The translations under genes were made by a program, and so were the position numbers. From contig NZ_NWSV01000010.1 in assembly GCF_002531935.1 (NCBI RefSeq), forward strand, positions 1 to 64,000: a stretch of 64,000 nt of DNA. The letters run 5' to 3'. The notes beneath the pieces are model-generated. The model was not told the origin of the DNA. It saw only the letters and a list, made by a program, of their open reading frames with translations, and did not search any database. Positions 61,633-64,000 of this stretch are shown here, piece after piece (within the stretch, counting starts at the first letter, position 1; every line of letters starts with the position of its first letter). This DNA comes from Rhizobium chutanense (GTDB lineage: Bacteria; Pseudomonadota; Alphaproteobacteria; Rhizobiales; Rhizobiaceae).

Positions 61633-61654
61633 AACTGAACCGAACCGTTCAGTT
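61633..61654. promoter_or_regulatory. TetR operator candidate 2
   Basis: AACTGAAC / GTTCAGTT, 8-bp arms with a 6-base spacer, ending 31 bases before the EmrA-like gene. Its position would block promoter access to the pump operon. Confidence 0.55.
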
Positions 61655-61685
61655 CGATTATTTACTCCAGATCGGTAAAGTGGCC

Positions 61686-62900
61686 ATGTCGAGCAACCAG
61701 AAAAGCAACGTCGCGCGGATCGTCAGCGAAAACGCCGAAGCCGAAGAGGCAAAGGTCGTGACCGTTGCTGAGGCTCCGACGGCGGAAGCCCGCGAAGCGC
61801 CGCCTGCTCCCGGGCAGTCGGCGCCGGCCCAGGCTCCTGTTGCTCCTCCTGCCGCCGCGAAGAAGCGGCGCAGCCCGGTATTGCCGATCGTGGTGCTCGC
61901 CCTGCTCGCGGGCGGCGGCTGGTATGGATACGAATGGTGGACGAACGGCCGGTTCATGGTGTCGACCGACGACGCCTATATCGAAGGTGATATCGCGACC
62001 ATCTCGCCGAAGGTTACCGGCTATGTCGCGAAGGTGAATGTTGTTGCCAACCAGGAAGTCAAGGCAGGAGACGTTCTCGCGACCCTTGATAACGGCGACT
62101 ACCAGAACGCCCTCGATCAGGCGAATGCCCAGATCGTGACCGAGCAGCTTTCGCTGAGCCGTATCGATGCGCAGATCGAAGGCGCCAAGGCGAGCCTCGT
62201 GCAGGCCCAGGCGCAGAAGACTGCCCTCGAAGCCACGGTTCGCGGCGCGGAAATCAAGCAGAAGCGCCAAAGCGACCTGCAGGCAAAGTCGGTCGGCACC
62301 ACCGCGGATCTCGATGATGCCAATACGGCCCTCGATCAGGCCAGGGCCAATCTTGCCGGCGGCGATGCCAATATCGTGACTGCGCAGGCCAATATTGCCA
62401 TTCTCGAAGCCCAGCGCAAGGAAGCTGAAGGTTCCGTCCGCACGCTGGAAATCCAGCGCGACAAGGCCGCACGCGACCTCTCTTTCACCGTGCTCAAGGC
62501 GCCCTATGACGGTATCGTCGGCAACCGCTCGGTCCAGGAAGGCGACCTCGTTTCGCCCGGCCAGCGCCTGATGGCGCTGGTTCCGGTGCGGCAGCTCTAT
62601 ATCGACGCCAACTTCAAGGAAACGCAGATCCAGCATCTCGTTCCCGGCTCGAAGGTCAACGTCCATGTCGACGCCTATAGCGACCATCCCGTCGTCGGCA
62701 CCGTCGAATCGATTTCGCCGGCTTCCGGCTCGGTCTTCTCGCTGCTGCCGCCGGAAAATGCGACGGGTAATTTCACCAAGGTGATCCAGCGTGTGCCGGT
62801 GCGCATCGCCCTGCCGCAGGATGCGCTCGACAGCGGACGCCTGCGCGCGGGCCTCAGCGTCGTCGTCGACGTCGATACCCGCACGGCGCCGGGCCAGTAA
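61686..62900 (+). CDS. HlyD/EmrA family efflux adaptor
   Basis: 404-residue membrane fusion protein. A cytoplasmic N-terminus (Glu/Pro/Ala-rich, about 60 residues) precedes one transmembrane helix (about residues 65-85, VVLALLAGGGWYGYEWW). A biotinyl-lipoyl-like half-motif follows (FMVSTDDAYIEGDIATISPK, VTGYVAKVNVVANQEVKAGD), then a long coiled-coil hairpin (about 140-260) and the second half-motif (APYDGIVGNRSVQEGDLV). It pairs with the EmrB-like transporter 27 bases downstream. ATG at 61686; a GTG two codons earlier is possible. Confidence 0.93.
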   Translation: MSSNQKSNVARIVSENAEAEEAKVVTVAEAPTAEAREAPPAPGQSAPAQAPVAPPAAAKKRRSPVLPIVVLALLAGGGWYGYEWWTNGRFMVSTDDAYIEGDIATISPKVTGYVAKVNVVANQEVKAGDVLATLDNGDYQNALDQANAQIVTEQLSLSRIDAQIEGAKASLVQAQAQKTALEATVRGAEIKQKRQSDLQAKSVGTTADLDDANTALDQARANLAGGDANIVTAQANIAILEAQRKEAEGSVRTLEIQRDKAARDLSFTVLKAPYDGIVGNRSVQEGDLVSPGQRLMALVPVRQLYIDANFKETQIQHLVPGSKVNVHVDAYSDHPVVGTVESISPASGSVFSLLPPENATGNFTKVIQRVPVRIALPQDALDSGRLRAGLSVVVDVDTRTAPGQ

Positions 62901-62927
62901 GCCTTTCGAAAAGGCGGAGGTGGTCCG

Positions 62928-64000
62928 ATGGCCGGGAGCGCGACAGCAACAGCGGGAACGATGCCGGCAGCGCCTGCTCATGCCGAGGATCGCATGGATC
63001 CGAGGAAGCTCATCGCCTTCTTCGCGATGGTGCTCGGCATGTTCATGTCGATCCTCGACATTCAGATCGTCTCGGCTTCGCTTGCCGAAATTCAGGCCGG
63101 CCTTTCAGCCGGCAGCGACGAGGTCGGCTGGGTGCAGACGGCCTATCTGATCGCCGAAGTGATCATGATCCCGCTGTCGGGCACGCTGGCGCGCATTATC
63201 TCGACGCGTTATCTCTTTGCGATCTCGGCGGCCGGTTTCACCATGGCCAGCGCGCTGGCCGCGACGGCGACGAACATCGACCAGATGATCGTCTACCGCG
63301 CCATCCAGGGCTTCATCGGTGGCGGCATGATCCCGTCGGTGTTCGCCGCCGCCTTCACCATTTTTCCGCCGTCGAAACGCAGCATCGTCTCGCCGATCAT
63401 CGGCCTGATCGCGACGCTGGCGCCGACCATCGGCCCGACCGTCGGCGGCTATCTCAGCCACGCCTTTTCGTGGCACTGGCTGTTCCTCGTCAATATCGTC
63501 CCCGGCATCATCGTGACGATCGTCACCTGGAACTTTATCGATTTCGACAAGCCGGAACTGTCGCTCTTCAAGAAGTTCGACTGGTGGGGGCTGTTCTCGA
63601 TGGGCATCTTCCTCGGCGCGATGGAATATGTGCTCGAAGAGGGCAATTCGAACGACTGGTTCAACGACCAGTCCATCGCGATTGCCGCCGTCGCTTCCGG
63701 CGCTGCCGCCATCGTGTTCTTCTACCGCGCCTTCACGGTGGATTTTCCCGTCGTCGACCTCAAGGCCTTCGCGAACCGGAATTTCTCCTTCGGCTCGATC
63801 TTCTCCTTCGTCATGGGTATTGGCCTCTATGGCCTCACCTATATCTATCCGGTCTATCTCGGCCGCATCCGCGGTTATGATTCGCTGATGATCGGCCAGA
63901 CGATGTTCGTCTCCGGGCTTGCCATGTTCTTCACCGCGCCGATCGCCGGCCGGCTGTCGACCAAGATGGACCTGCGGCTGATGATGGTGATCGGCTTCAC
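62928..64000 (+). CDS. EmrB/QacA-type MFS transporter (DHA2 family), 3' end cut by window
   Basis: The first 357 codons of a 14-helix major-facilitator drug/proton antiporter. Motifs: MFMSILDIQIVSASLAEIQ in TM1 (the conserved Asp), WVQTAYLIAEVIMIPLSG, GGGMIPSV, and the antiporter motif in TM5 (LAPTIGPTVGGYL). GGCGGAGG precedes the ATG. The frame stays open to base 64000, so the C-terminal third is missing. With the HlyD subunit it forms a tripartite efflux pump; an outer-membrane channel is not in the window. Confidence 0.92.
   Translation, partial: MAGSATATAGTMPAAPAHAEDRMDPRKLIAFFAMVLGMFMSILDIQIVSASLAEIQAGLSAGSDEVGWVQTAYLIAEVIMIPLSGTLARIISTRYLFAISAAGFTMASALAATATNIDQMIVYRAIQGFIGGGMIPSVFAAAFTIFPPSKRSIVSPIIGLIATLAPTIGPTVGGYLSHAFSWHWLFLVNIVPGIIVTIVTWNFIDFDKPELSLFKKFDWWGLFSMGIFLGAMEYVLEEGNSNDWFNDQSIAIAAVASGAAAIVFFYRAFTVDFPVVDLKAFANRNFSFGSIFSFVMGIGLYGLTYIYPVYLGRIRGYDSLMIGQTMFVSGLAMFFTAPIAGRLSTKMDLRLMMVIGF

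Noticed and set aside
1..64000. tRNA genes, rRNA genes, CRISPR arrays, IS elements or prophage genes
   Set aside because: No cloverleaf-like GTTCGAATCC segment, no regular direct repeats with spacers, and no transposase, integrase or phage structural motifs were seen on either strand.

Overview
The window is GC-rich, densely coded DNA from an alpha-proteobacterium of the Rhizobium leguminosarum/etli type. Evidence: smo/mtlK polyol genes, an exoD homologue, many sugar ABC systems and sugar-type regulators, rhizobium-like short palindromic intergenic repeats, and housekeeping genes (lysS, gltX, nth, tal) that point to the chromosome. No tRNA, rRNA, IS element, prophage or CRISPR array was seen. 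Both edges cut genes: an ABC ATPase on the left and an EmrB-type transporter on the right.

Layout. 1-13.2 kb is a sugar/sugar-acid catabolic region: sugar ABC ATPase end, GH2 glycosidase (with a 21-codon coupled leader ORF), SMP-30 lactonase, SDRs, a PhyH dioxygenase, a LacI regulator, a class III cyclase, DoxX, galactonate dehydratase dgoD, the fossil C-terminus of a ribose-type permease, aldose 1-epimerase and another SDR. Together they suggest oxidation of a hexose to lactone, aldonate and 2-keto-3-deoxy acid. 13.3-19 kb holds OsmC and a TetR-controlled RND efflux pair with a 12-bp-arm operator. 19.2-22.8 kb holds GH20 hexosaminidase, a ROK (GlcNAc-type) kinase and ExoD. 23-33 kb is a polyol operon: SorC regulator, smoEFGK, mtlK, HAD phosphatase, FGGY kinase, with a convergent RpiR regulator.

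33.3-39.6 kb is mixed housekeeping: EI24 membrane protein, nth, DUF2244, an Ada-like methyltransferase, a second SorC regulator, transaldolase, DUF1345. 39.6-43.4 kb is an ECF sigma/anti-sigma pair divergent from a Tat-exported metallo-hydrolase, TPR and DoxX operon. The two arms share an identical promoter pattern, GGAATAA-N18-CTAG, which predicts an autoregulated stress regulon. 43.5-47.8 kb holds two unknown genes, an OmpR-type two-component system, a DUF3313-like lipoprotein and a 57-residue DUF1328 protein.

47.9-54.5 kb is an operon resembling E. coli ydcSTUV-patD (polyamine-type ABC importer plus aminoaldehyde dehydrogenase) with a LysR regulator. 54.6-59.7 kb carries an unknown anchored protein, lysS, gltX and a TerC protein. 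59.8-64 kb carries an AraC/GyrI regulator and a TetR plus EmrAB-type efflux set. Two intergenic repeat families occur in the right part: a roughly 103-bp double palindrome (two copies) and a GC-rich 38-bp element found as inverted pairs at two loci.
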